Shown piece after piece: positions 1 through 4,656 of a stretch of DNA of 5,152 bases. Source of the stretch: Planctomycetes bacterium RBG_16_41_13 (GTDB lineage: Bacteria; Planctomycetota; Brocadiia; Brocadiales; Brocadiaceae); NCBI GenBank assembly GCA_001828295.1, contig MHYI01000090.1:1-5152 (forward strand), in the 5' to 3' direction. The number at the start of each line of letters is the position of its first letter. Position 1 is the first letter of the stretch. The position numbers were made by a program, and so were the translations under genes. The notes below the pieces were generated by a model, which was not told the DNA's origin, did not search any database, and saw nothing but the letters and a program-made list of their open reading frames with translations.

Positions 1-17
1 TCGTCGCACTACATGAG

Positions 18-61
18 TTTTCAAAAAACTAAAGTGTTGTAACACTTTAGCCTTTTGAAAA
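18..61. repeat. A/T-rich imperfect hairpin, copy 1 of an A/T-rich repeat
   Basis: An outer 9-bp arm pair (18-26 with 53-61) and an inner 10-bp arm pair (29-38 with 41-50) are separated by a 2x2 internal loop, with GT at the centre. The first 15 or so bases (TTTTCAAAAAACTAAA) recur at 404 and 449. Read on the minus strand, the inner stem is followed directly by six T, so it resembles an intrinsic terminator. No minus-strand gene lies to its right in this region, so I prefer a repeat. Confidence 0.6.
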
Positions 62-85
62 ATCAAGGAAACATAAAAAACAATG

Positions 86-114
86 TAGCCCCGTTAGGGG
101 CGATCTGTTTGTAG
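86..114 (+). repeat. REP-like hairpin element A
   Basis: A 5-bp G/C stem (GCCCC at 88-92, GGGGC at 97-101) closes a GTTA loop and is followed by the tail GATCTGTTTGTAG. The hairpin-plus-tail layout reappears at 365-395 on the other strand, where the tail reads GGTCTGTTTA. The stem at 141-154 has the same size and loop type. Short G/C hairpins with a conserved flank are typical of REP-type dispersed repeats. I cannot count its copies in the genome. Confidence 0.55.
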
Positions 115-128
115 CCTAATAAAATTCA

Positions 129-162
129 ATAGGGCAAATAGCTCCGTCAGGAGCGACCCTAT
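129..162 (+). repeat. REP-like hairpin element B
   Basis: The inner stem GCTCC/GGAGC (141-145 with 150-154) encloses GTCA. An outer stem ATAGGG/CCCTAT (129-134 with 157-162) brackets it. The reverse complement of the flanks resembles the flanks of element C (both carry ATTGAT followed by GGGT before the stem), so B and C look like inverted relatives around the nested repeat at 177-325. Confidence 0.5.
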
Positions 163-176
163 CAATGGAAAGAAAA

Positions 177-325
177 CCCTCACAAAGACCACAGAGAAAT
201 CAGATGCCAGATGCCAGGAGTCAGTAGCGCAGGCTTCCAGCCTGCTTAATGATAAATGTTATAAAAAGCAGGCAAGATGCCTGCGCTACATCTGTATTCT
301 GTATTCTTTGCGTACTTTGCGAGGG
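177..325. repeat. Nested inverted-repeat element, outer arms
   Basis: The outer arms at 177-196 and 306-325 are inverted copies matching at 15 of 20 positions. They enclose a 7-bp tandem duplication (AGATGCC twice, 202-215), the inverted doublet at 224-289 and a second 7-bp tandem duplication (TCTGTAT twice, 291-304). The arrangement suggests one repeat inserted into another. No open frame of gene quality lies inside, so if this was ever mobile it was non-autonomous. Confidence 0.5.
224..289. repeat. Inverted doublet of GCAGGC/GCCTGC palindromes
   Basis: Arms at 224-247 and 266-289 are inverted repeats matching at 21 of 24 positions. Each arm is itself a small hairpin, with GCAGGC and GCCTGC around a 5-nt loop (TTCCA in the left arm, AAGAT in the right). 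The two face each other across 18 A/T-rich nucleotides, like a BIME made of two REPs. From memory, sequences starting GTAGCGCAGGCTTCCAGCCT are common dispersed repeats in environmental bacteria. I could not verify that here. Confidence 0.65.
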
Positions 326-364
326 CTATATTTTCTTATCTATCAATCTGTATATGATTGATGG

Positions 365-395
365 GTAAACAGACCGCTCCTATGGAGCTTATTGG
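365..395 (-). repeat. REP-like hairpin element C, inverted relative to A
   Basis: The stem GCTCC/GGAGC (376-380 with 384-388) has a TAT loop. Read on the minus strand, the stem is followed by GGTCTGTTTA, which matches the tail of element A. Just to the left, a separate 7-bp stem (342-348 with 356-362, ATCAATC/GATTGAT) adds further secondary structure. Confidence 0.5.
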
Positions 396-403
396 TAATG
401 CAT

Positions 404-474
404 TTTTCAAAAAACCAAATTGTTACAAAGTGTTACAATTTAAATATGTTTTCAAAAAACTAAATTGTTACAAA
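404..474 (+). repeat. A/T-rich direct repeat, copies 2 and 3
   Basis: Two 26-bp units (404-429 and 449-474) differ at one position (C416 versus T461) and repeat with a 45-bp period. Their first half is shared with copy 1 at 18. The core contains TTGTTACAAA. Between the units, TGTTACAATT partly inverts the core, so the pair can fold. With only two or three units this is not a CRISPR array. Confidence 0.65.
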
Positions 475-575
475 AATAATTATTTCTTTACTTTTTTATA
501 AAGCGCAGATATAAGCAATTTATAATAAATCATACAAAGAGTACTTTTTCGCTTCAATTTAGTCCGAAAATAGAT

Positions 576-714
576 TTTCACCCTCCCTTGTGATCATTTT
601 AGGGCATGAAGGTTTCACTTGTAATTGTAATTTCGACCAAAGGGAGAAATCCTGAAGATTCCTCGTTATGTTCGGAATGGTTGACGAAGGGGAATTTCAT
701 CCTCCTTTGTGACC
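576..714. repeat. 20-bp direct repeats enclosing a decayed inverted repeat
   Basis: The segments at 576-595 and 695-714 match at 17 of 20 positions (core TTTCA, CCTCC, TTGTGA). Between them, 629-651 and 657-679 form an imperfect inverted repeat (16 of 23 positions match after reverse complementing) around a 5-nt loop. Its arms carry TTTCGACCAAAGGGAG and TTCCTCGTTATGTTCGGAAT. The second arm resembles, from memory, a dispersed bacterial repeat. The segment is probably a worn remnant of a MITE-like element just upstream of the GNAT/C39 gene. Confidence 0.4.
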
Positions 715-839
715 GAAAGTAATGGATGTTTTATAGAGAAAAAACTATTAATAGAACATTTCCGGCATACGCATTATATAAGCGGTCTGCACCTTTTATC
801 ATTTCTTTTACCTATGTCACAGGGATAAACCGTTTTTAC

Positions 840-1949
840 ATGATTCAAGAGATTACATTAGAACATTTAGATGAATTGGAAGAACTTGAAAATAAGAGTT
901 TTACCACAGATAAGCTGTCGCGCAGGAATTTTCGTTATCTTCTGACAAAAGCAAATGCAATAACCCTTGCGGAGATAGTCGATAATGCCATTCGGGGCTA
1001 TTCTATCATACTCTACAATACCGGCACATCATTAGCCAGGCTCTATTCGTTTGCAGTTGACCCTGATTTTAGAAATCAGGGCATTGGCAAACAACTTCTC
1101 GGAGCTTCTGAACAAGCCGCAATTGATTACGATTGTATTTCCATGCGGCTTGAAGTGAGAAAAGACAATTATAACGCAATACAGTTTTACAAAAAAAACG
1201 GCTATAAACAAATAGGGGTTATTGACGATTATTATGAGGACCATATGGACGCTATTCGCTTCGAAAAGCTTTTAGCGCCACATCTTAAGCTGGAGATGGT
1301 ACATGTTCCTTATTACAGGCAGACATTGGATTTTACTTGTGGCCCTTCAGTATTGATGATGGCAATGAAGGCGCTGGACTCAGCGGTAGAAATAAACCGT
1401 CAAAGGGAATTAAGGATTTGGCGTGAATCTACTACCATTTTTATGACGTCGGGGTATGGCGGTTGCGGGCCATACGGCCTTGCGTTAGCTGCGTTTCGAA
1501 GAGGTTTTGACGTTGAAGTGTATGTAAATGAAAGCAGTGCGTTTTTTATTGATTCGGTAAGAAGCCCGGATAAAAAAGAGGTGATACAACTTGTTCAGGA
1601 AGATTTTCTTGAAGAACTTCATCAATTACCTATCGAATTAAAATATAAAACATTAAGCGTATCCGAAATTCAGGAAAAGTTTGATAAGGGCGGCATCCCT
1701 ATTGTCCTGATAAGCTCTTATCGTATTTACCGCGAAAAATTTCCGCACTGGGTAGTAGTTACCGGCTTTGATGAAAAATATATTTATGTGCATGACCCAT
1801 TTGTAGATGTAGAGGTTTATAAAACAGAAACAGACTGTATTAACATGCCCATTTTGAAAAAAGATTTTGAACGAATGGCAAAATATGGAAAATCAGGGCA
1901 AAAATCGGTAATCATTGTAAAAAAGAAAAAGGCAAATATTCTCTCTTAA
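840..1949 (+). CDS. GNAT N-acetyltransferase fused to C39-like cysteine peptidase (DUF3335 type)
   Basis: A 369-residue fusion with no signal peptide or membrane segment, so probably cytoplasmic. Residues 1 to about 145 are a GNAT domain: the acetyl-CoA loop RNQGIGK is at 78-84, and NYNAIQFYKKNGY at 110-122 is the usual helix and strand near the C-terminal end of the fold. Residues from about 151 to the end are a C39-like peptidase: Gln161 and Cys167 (QTLDFTCGPS), a GGCGPYGLALA motif at 207-217, His303 (FPHW) and Asp319 (VHDPF) give a complete papain-like set. Length fits the family. It lies 79 nt before the RimK-like ligase gene on the same strand, its usual partner, and probably shares a transcript. 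The frame stays open to an ATG at 726, but those 38 extra residues look unlike the family and the GNAT fold begins at MIQEITLEHL, so I chose 840. Neither start has a strong ribosome site (AGGGA at 821-825 is 14 nt away). The acetylated substrate and cleaved peptide are unknown. Confidence 0.88.
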   Translation: MIQEITLEHLDELEELENKSFTTDKLSRRNFRYLLTKANAITLAEIVDNAIRGYSIILYNTGTSLARLYSFAVDPDFRNQGIGKQLLGASEQAAIDYDCISMRLEVRKDNYNAIQFYKKNGYKQIGVIDDYYEDHMDAIRFEKLLAPHLKLEMVHVPYYRQTLDFTCGPSVLMMAMKALDSAVEINRQRELRIWRESTTIFMTSGYGGCGPYGLALAAFRRGFDVEVYVNESSAFFIDSVRSPDKKEVIQLVQEDFLEELHQLPIELKYKTLSVSEIQEKFDKGGIPIVLISSYRIYREKFPHWVVVTGFDEKYIYVHDPFVDVEVYKTETDCINMPILKKDFERMAKYGKSGQKSVIIVKKKKANILS

Positions 1950-1960
1950 TGGGAATATTC

Positions 1961-2005
1961 AGGAGACATACCGTGAAATTATTATATAACCTTATTTTGG
2001 AATAA
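1961..2005 (+). other. Strong ribosome site plus 10-codon mini-ORF in the intergenic gap
   Basis: AGGAG at 1961-1965 lies 7 nt before a GTG at 1973 that opens a 10-codon frame, read as MKLLYNLILE, ending in TAA at 2003-2005. This is the best Shine-Dalgarno in the gap, yet it is in a different frame from the RimK-like gene and too far (63 nt) from its ATG to serve it directly. It could be a leader peptide, a translational-coupling device or chance. Nothing beyond spacing supports translation. Confidence 0.25.
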
Positions 2006-2028
2006 TTATTATCTTTCGATAAAAAATA

Positions 2029-3531
2029 ATGGCAACTCATATTGTGTTAGTGGAAAATTACAAGGATTGGAATCCTCATTATTCTGATGCATTGGTAGTT
2101 ACTGCAAAAGAATATGTAGCCCACCGGGAATATTTGAAAATAAAAGATATAAAAATTGTTAATTTATGCCGCAGCTACCGGTACCTGAGTCTCGGTTATT
2201 ATTGTTCGCTTCTGGCGGAAGCACGACGGCATAAAGTGGTCCCTTCCGTAAAAACGATCAATGACCTGAGCAGTAAGTCAATTTACAGCCTCAACGTAGA
2301 AGACCTTGACGTATCCGTTCAAAAAAGCTTAAAGAAGAGAACGAAACACCTGGCGGAAACCGCAACGTCATTTGATTACATGATATATTTCGGGCAATGT
2401 GAAGAGAATGATTTGCAGGAACTTGCACGGCAATTATTCGACATGTTTCGCTGTCCGATTCTTAAGGTAGAGTTTCGCTTTCAGGGCAAGTGGAATATTT
2501 TTGCGATAAAACCTTCCTATGTGCATAATCTTATGCAAGGGCAGGAAGCTATTTTTTTCCAGGCATTCAATGACTATTTAACAAAACGCTGGCAAACGCC
2601 TAAAGTAAAAAGCAAAGAAAAGTATGACCTCGCAATTTTATATAATCCGACGGAACAATTACCTCCTTCCAACCAACGATCTCTCCAAAAGTTCATCAGG
2701 ATTGGGAAAAAACTCGATGTTAACGTTGATTTAATTGAAAAAAAAGACTATTCAAAACTCGCGGAATATGACGCCCTGTTTATTCGTGAGACAACAAGGA
2801 TTAATCATCATACCTTCCGGTTTGCGAAAAAAGCAGAAAATGAAGGCATGGTCGTCATAGATGATCCCGACTCAATTGTGAAATGTACCAATAAGGTATA
2901 TCTCTTTGAACTCCTTTCCGCCAATAAGGTACCTGTCCCTAAAACGGTATTGTTGCAGAAAAAAGATATTAACAGAATAATAAAAGCGCTCGAATTAAAG
3001 TTTTCGTATCCGATTGTTTTGAAAATACCTGATAGTTCATTTTCAAGGGGAGTAATCAAAGCGGATAACCCTGACGAATTAAAGAAAATAACAAGCCGCC
3101 TGTTTGAAGAATCCGATTTGATTCTGGCACAGGAATTTTTATATACCCCATTTGACTGGCGTATAGGCATTTTAAATCGTGTTCCGATATATGCCTGCCA
3201 GTATTTTATGTCGGAAAAGCACTGGCAAATTATACAACACGGCCCTGATGGCCGTTTTACCGGGGGAGACTTTAAAACATTTCATGTTGAAGACGTCCCG
3301 CAGGACGTTATTTACATTGCGGTAAAAGCTGCAAATCTCATTGGCAACGGATTGTATGGCGTGGATTTAAAGCATACCGACAAGGGAGTGCTGGTGATGG
3401 AGATAAATGATAATCCTACCATTGATGTAGGTGTGGAAGATGGCTGTTTAGGCGATAAGTTGTATCGGATTATTATTGAAGAATTCGTGAGAAGACTGAA
3501 CACGAAAAACGGCGAAAAACATGAAAAATAG
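2029..3531 (+). CDS. RimK-family ATP-grasp ligase with RimK-like N-terminal (RLAN) domain
   Basis: A 500-residue predicted ATP-dependent carboxylate-amine ligase that would join an amino acid to a peptide, protein or small molecule. Residues 1 to about 160 match the RimK-associated N-terminal domain in length and style (MATHIVLVENYKDWNPHY, then a Cys-Arg-Ser-Tyr segment near 47-50). The ATP-grasp region spans about 200-490: Lys332 (IVLKIP), the glycine-containing loop SSFSRG (336-341), Glu369 (QEFLYTPFDWRIG), GVDLK at 444-448, and metal-binding MEINDNP at 457-463. It is much longer than E. coli RimK (about 300 residues), so it should not be equated with the ribosomal S6 glutamylase. The start is fixed by an in-frame TAA at 2020-2022. 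The leader is A-rich with no Shine-Dalgarno, so translation may be weak or coupled. The upstream GNAT/C39 gene is its usual partner. The last codons and stop lie in a 23-bp repeat that recurs at 4580. Confidence 0.9.
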   Translation: MATHIVLVENYKDWNPHYSDALVVTAKEYVAHREYLKIKDIKIVNLCRSYRYLSLGYYCSLLAEARRHKVVPSVKTINDLSSKSIYSLNVEDLDVSVQKSLKKRTKHLAETATSFDYMIYFGQCEENDLQELARQLFDMFRCPILKVEFRFQGKWNIFAIKPSYVHNLMQGQEAIFFQAFNDYLTKRWQTPKVKSKEKYDLAILYNPTEQLPPSNQRSLQKFIRIGKKLDVNVDLIEKKDYSKLAEYDALFIRETTRINHHTFRFAKKAENEGMVVIDDPDSIVKCTNKVYLFELLSANKVPVPKTVLLQKKDINRIIKALELKFSYPIVLKIPDSSFSRGVIKADNPDELKKITSRLFEESDLILAQEFLYTPFDWRIGILNRVPIYACQYFMSEKHWQIIQHGPDGRFTGGDFKTFHVEDVPQDVIYIAVKAANLIGNGLYGVDLKHTDKGVLVMEINDNPTIDVGVEDGCLGDKLYRIIIEEFVRRLNTKNGEKHEK

Positions 3532-3545
3532 CTCATGGCTCATGG
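3523..3545 (+). repeat. 23-bp direct repeat, copy 1 (overlaps ligase stop)
   Basis: Identical over 23 bp to 4580-4602. It begins GAAAAATAG, which includes the last two codons and stop of the ligase gene, and continues as GCTCATG twice in tandem. Two copies 1,057 bp apart bound the block holding the MITE-like element and the RAYT unit. Its last two bases overlap the left arm of the element at 3544. Confidence 0.75.
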
Positions 3546-3637
3546 GAATATAGGGGGAATATAGGGACACTTCCCATATTTCTTGATTGATCTGGTGGAA
3601 TAATAAGGGAAGTGTCCCTATATTCCCCTATATTCCC
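3544..3637. repeat. MITE-like inverted repeat
   Basis: The arms at 3544-3575 (32 nt) and 3607-3637 (31 nt) are inverted copies that differ by a single-base indel. A 31-nt A/T-rich centre separates them. Each arm contains a tandem duplication: an 11-bp unit GGGAATATAGG twice at 3544-3565, and a 10-bp unit CCTATATTCC twice at 3617-3636. The inner end of each arm is GGGACACTTCCC or its complement. It contains no coding sequence. It lies 12 bp after the ligase stop and could form a long hairpin at the mRNA 3' end, but no T-run follows, so it is not a classic terminator. Confidence 0.7.
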
Positions 3638-3649
3638 GTTTGCTCCCCC

Positions 3650-3707
3650 CCTGCTCGTTTCCAAACTCTGTTTGGAAACGCAATTGCCCCCGAAACTCTG
3701 TTTCGGG
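3650..3707 (+). repeat. Left REP doublet (two palindromes)
   Basis: Palindrome P1 at 3656-3680 has perfect 11-bp arms around a TCT centre, with CCAAAC and GTTTGG innermost. Palindrome P2 at 3689-3707 has perfect 8-bp arms (CCCGAAAC/GTTTCGGG) around the same TCT. CAATTG lies between them. The asymmetric TCT centre gives the element a direction. P2 ends 6 bp from the transposase stop codon. Confidence 0.85.
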
Positions 3708-3713
3708 TATAGC

Positions 3714-4250
3714 TCATACAAGCATTTCATCAATTTGAATAACAGAGTGGTCATTCAACAAGTAATTGCGGGAAGAGCTATACAACCAATGTTCGGGCAT
3801 TTCTACCAAGCCGCGCCGTACCGGGTTATAGTGGATGTATTGAGCTTTTTGTATGAGCATTTCATTATTCAGTATCCACTCCGGATGTACACCTTCCTGC
3901 CACACCTGATAATCACTTTTTGTCTTATTTATCTTCTTATAAAAAGCAAGTTGGTTTAACAACCATTGCTTATTATCCTGTTTTAATTGAATAATAATCT
4001 CTTTTGCGGTAAACATCTTTAAGGAAGCTAACGTATCCGATAATTCCGGGGCTGAGACGATCAGATGAAAATGATTCTCCAATATAACAAATGCATACAA
4101 TCTCAGCCCTTTGTGTTTTTTGCAGAATTTGAGTGATTGTATGATGATGTCAAAATATTTTCGGGTTGTAAAAATGGGTATCCATTCCACCGTGGTAGAG
4201 GTTACAAAGTAGATCCCTTCTTTTTGTATGATCTTGTATCTGCTTCTCAT
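3714..4250 (-). CDS. REP-associated tyrosine transposase (RAYT, Y1/HUH, IS200-like)
   Basis: A 178-residue protein of normal family length that looks intact. The HUH pair is His60 and His62 in ENHFHLIV. The nucleophile is probably Tyr138 in QYIHYNPVRRGLV (138-149), by alignment with Tyr115 of the E. coli TnpA-REP protein as I remember it. WQEGVHPEWI (117-126) and EHWLYSSSRNY (153-163) are further RAYT-type signatures. The family nicks and joins single-stranded REP hairpins. Here matching REP doublets sit 6 bp beyond the stop and 21 bp before the start, so they are its likely substrates. The ATG at 4250 is well supported: GAGGGG lies 8 nt upstream. Any promoter must lie in or beyond the right REP doublet, so REP structure could affect expression. 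Confidence 0.9.
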   Translation of the reverse strand: MRSRYKIIQKEGIYFVTSTTVEWIPIFTTRKYFDIIIQSLKFCKKHKGLRLYAFVILENHFHLIVSAPELSDTLASLKMFTAKEIIIQLKQDNKQWLLNQLAFYKKINKTKSDYQVWQEGVHPEWILNNEMLIQKAQYIHYNPVRRGLVEMPEHWLYSSSRNYLLNDHSVIQIDEMLV

Positions 4251-4258
4251 TTTTTATA

Positions 4259-4264
4259 CCCCTC
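4259..4264 (-). promoter_or_regulatory. Shine-Dalgarno of the RAYT gene
   Basis: GAGGGG on the minus strand, 8 nt before the ATG at 4250. It confirms that start. It is separated by only 9 bp from the nearest REP palindrome, so a folded REP in the leader RNA would sit close to the ribosome site. Confidence 0.7.
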
Positions 4265-4271
4265 AAAAACC

Positions 4272-4329
4272 CTCGAAACAGAGTTTCGCAAACAATTGTG
4301 TTCCCAAACAGAGTTTGGGAACAAGCAGG
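4272..4329 (-). repeat. Right REP doublet, inverted copy of the left one
   Basis: On the + strand the order is palindrome P2' (4274-4288, CGAAAC/GTTTCG around AGA), an ACAATTG-containing spacer, then P1' (4299-4323, perfect 11-bp arms around AGA). Two of the P1 base pairs differ from the left copy, and each change is compensated on the other arm, so pairing is kept. P2' has lost the two outer pairs present on the left. Confidence 0.85.
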
Positions 4330-4383
4330 AGTGGGAATACAGCATTCCAGCTCTTTCTCATTTGTTTCAGCTTGTTCCCAAAC
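4313..4383. repeat. Inverted repeat formed by a third, isolated REP arm
   Basis: The right half of P1' with its flank (4313-4326) is perfectly complementary to 4370-4383 over 14 bp. The second segment is a single REP arm in the left-copy orientation that loses similarity after its CCAAAC. The 43 nt between can form a minor GGAAT/ATTCC stem. It is probably a decayed third REP, and it offers an alternative partner that would disrupt P1' folding. Confidence 0.5.
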
Positions 4384-4579
4384 CCTATCTCCGGCTCACC
4401 CCATCTCGTCACGGCTCACACGGCTCGTCACGATACTACGTCTCAGTTTATTTGGCACAAAATCTCACATTATTTGAATCTGGAATTTTTTATTTGTTGT
4501 AAACATTACCCCGCCTTTAAAAAAGTCATTTAATGTGAGAATATCAGGTTCATTTATTGTGGGTCTTAGCAAGTGTTAC
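4384..4579. other. Intergenic spacer with minor repeats
   Basis: No gene seen. CTCGTCACG is directly repeated at 4405-4413 and 4424-4432. A 10-bp inverted repeat TCTCACATTA/TAATGTGAGA lies at 4463-4472 and 4531-4540, around an A/T-rich centre. The RAYT promoter may lie in the left part of this spacer on the minus strand, but no convincing -35/-10 pair was found. Confidence 0.5.
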
Positions 4580-4602
4580 GAAAAATAGCTCATGGCTCAT
4601 GG
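4580..4602 (+). repeat. 23-bp direct repeat, copy 2
   Basis: Exact copy of 3523-3545. Here it also supplies the distal stem arm and the A-tract (T-tract on the minus strand) of the terminator-like hairpin after the Ig-domain gene. Similarity between the copies stops on both sides: T3522 versus C4579, and G3546 versus C4603. Confidence 0.75.
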
Positions 4603-4620
4603 CCATCAGCCATGAGCCAT
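4580..4620 (-). terminator. Intrinsic terminator-like hairpin after the Ig-domain gene
   Basis: A perfect 12-bp stem (ATGGCTCATGGC at 4592-4603 with 4609-4620) has a 5-nt loop. On the minus strand it is followed by GAGCTATTTTTCG, giving five T after a 6-nt gap. It begins 36 nt beyond the stop of the minus-strand Ig-domain gene. The gap before the T-run weakens the case for a textbook terminator. Confidence 0.45.
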
Positions 4621-4656
4621 CATGCCATCATGCGGCAAGCAACAACGTCCTTACGC

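Larger units (their letters stand above)
1..839. other. Gene-free, repeat-packed intergenic region
   Basis: No reading frame here has the composition or motifs of a protein, and I see no tRNA or rRNA. The stretch is built from several distinct repeat families, listed separately: A/T-rich copies at 18-61 and 404-474, REP-like hairpins at 86-114, 129-162 and 365-395, a nested inverted repeat at 177-325, and a decayed inverted repeat near 624-680. Positions 475-573 are A/T-rich with no clear structure. A TATAAT hexamer at 521-526 lacks a convincing -35 box. The promoter of the downstream GNAT/C39 gene should lie in the right half but cannot be placed with confidence. Confidence 0.7.
3650..4329. 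mobile_element. REP-RAYT unit: transposase gene between inverted REP doublets
   Basis: This 680-bp unit consists of a left REP doublet (3650-3707), the minus-strand Y1/HUH transposase gene (3714-4250) and a right REP doublet (4272-4329) in inverted orientation. The arms match at 49 of 58 positions without gaps, from the outer CCTGCT to the inner palindrome. The similarity stops at 3650 and 4329 (the next bases, 3649 and 4330, do not match). Bounding by inverted REPs is the known layout of RAYT genes. RAYTs are usually immobile single-copy genes that maintain REPs, so mobility of the whole unit is an inference. Confidence 0.75.

Noticed and set aside
404..474. Possible CRISPR remnant (26-bp repeats, 19-bp gap)
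   Set aside because: Only two close units, the gap is partly an inverted copy of the unit, and there are no cas genes.
521..526. TATAAT as a promoter -10 for the GNAT/C39 gene
   Set aside because: No acceptable -35 hexamer at 16-18 bp upstream, and the surrounding DNA is so A/T-rich that the match is expected by chance.
726..839. N-terminal extension of the GNAT/C39 protein from ATG 726
   Set aside because: The 38 residues lack GNAT features, begin directly after an in-frame TAA and have no good ribosome site. The domain begins cleanly at Met 840. Kept only as an alternative start.
1032..1244. Minus-strand 70-codon frame inside the GNAT domain
   Set aside because: Fully antisense to a gene with strong domain motifs, with no motif of its own.
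2808..3536. Minus-strand frames antisense to the ATP-grasp region (120 and 74 codons)
   Set aside because: Shadows of a well-supported gene; composition is not protein-like.
3544..3637. Rho-independent terminator for the ligase gene
   Set aside because: The arms are over 30 bp with a 31-nt loop and no T-run follows. Inverted-repeat element architecture fits better.
3533..3754. Minus-strand 73-codon frame
   Set aside because: It translates the MITE-like and REP palindromes and overlaps the RAYT 3' end. Peptides such as PKQSFGGNC are read-through of the repeat.
3612..3959. Plus-strand 115-codon frame
   Set aside because: Antisense to the RAYT gene and to the left REP doublet.
4137..4533. Two overlapping + strand frames of 121 and 101 codons
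   Set aside because: They run through the antisense of the RAYT start and the right REP doublet. VPKQSLGTS is again repeat-derived.
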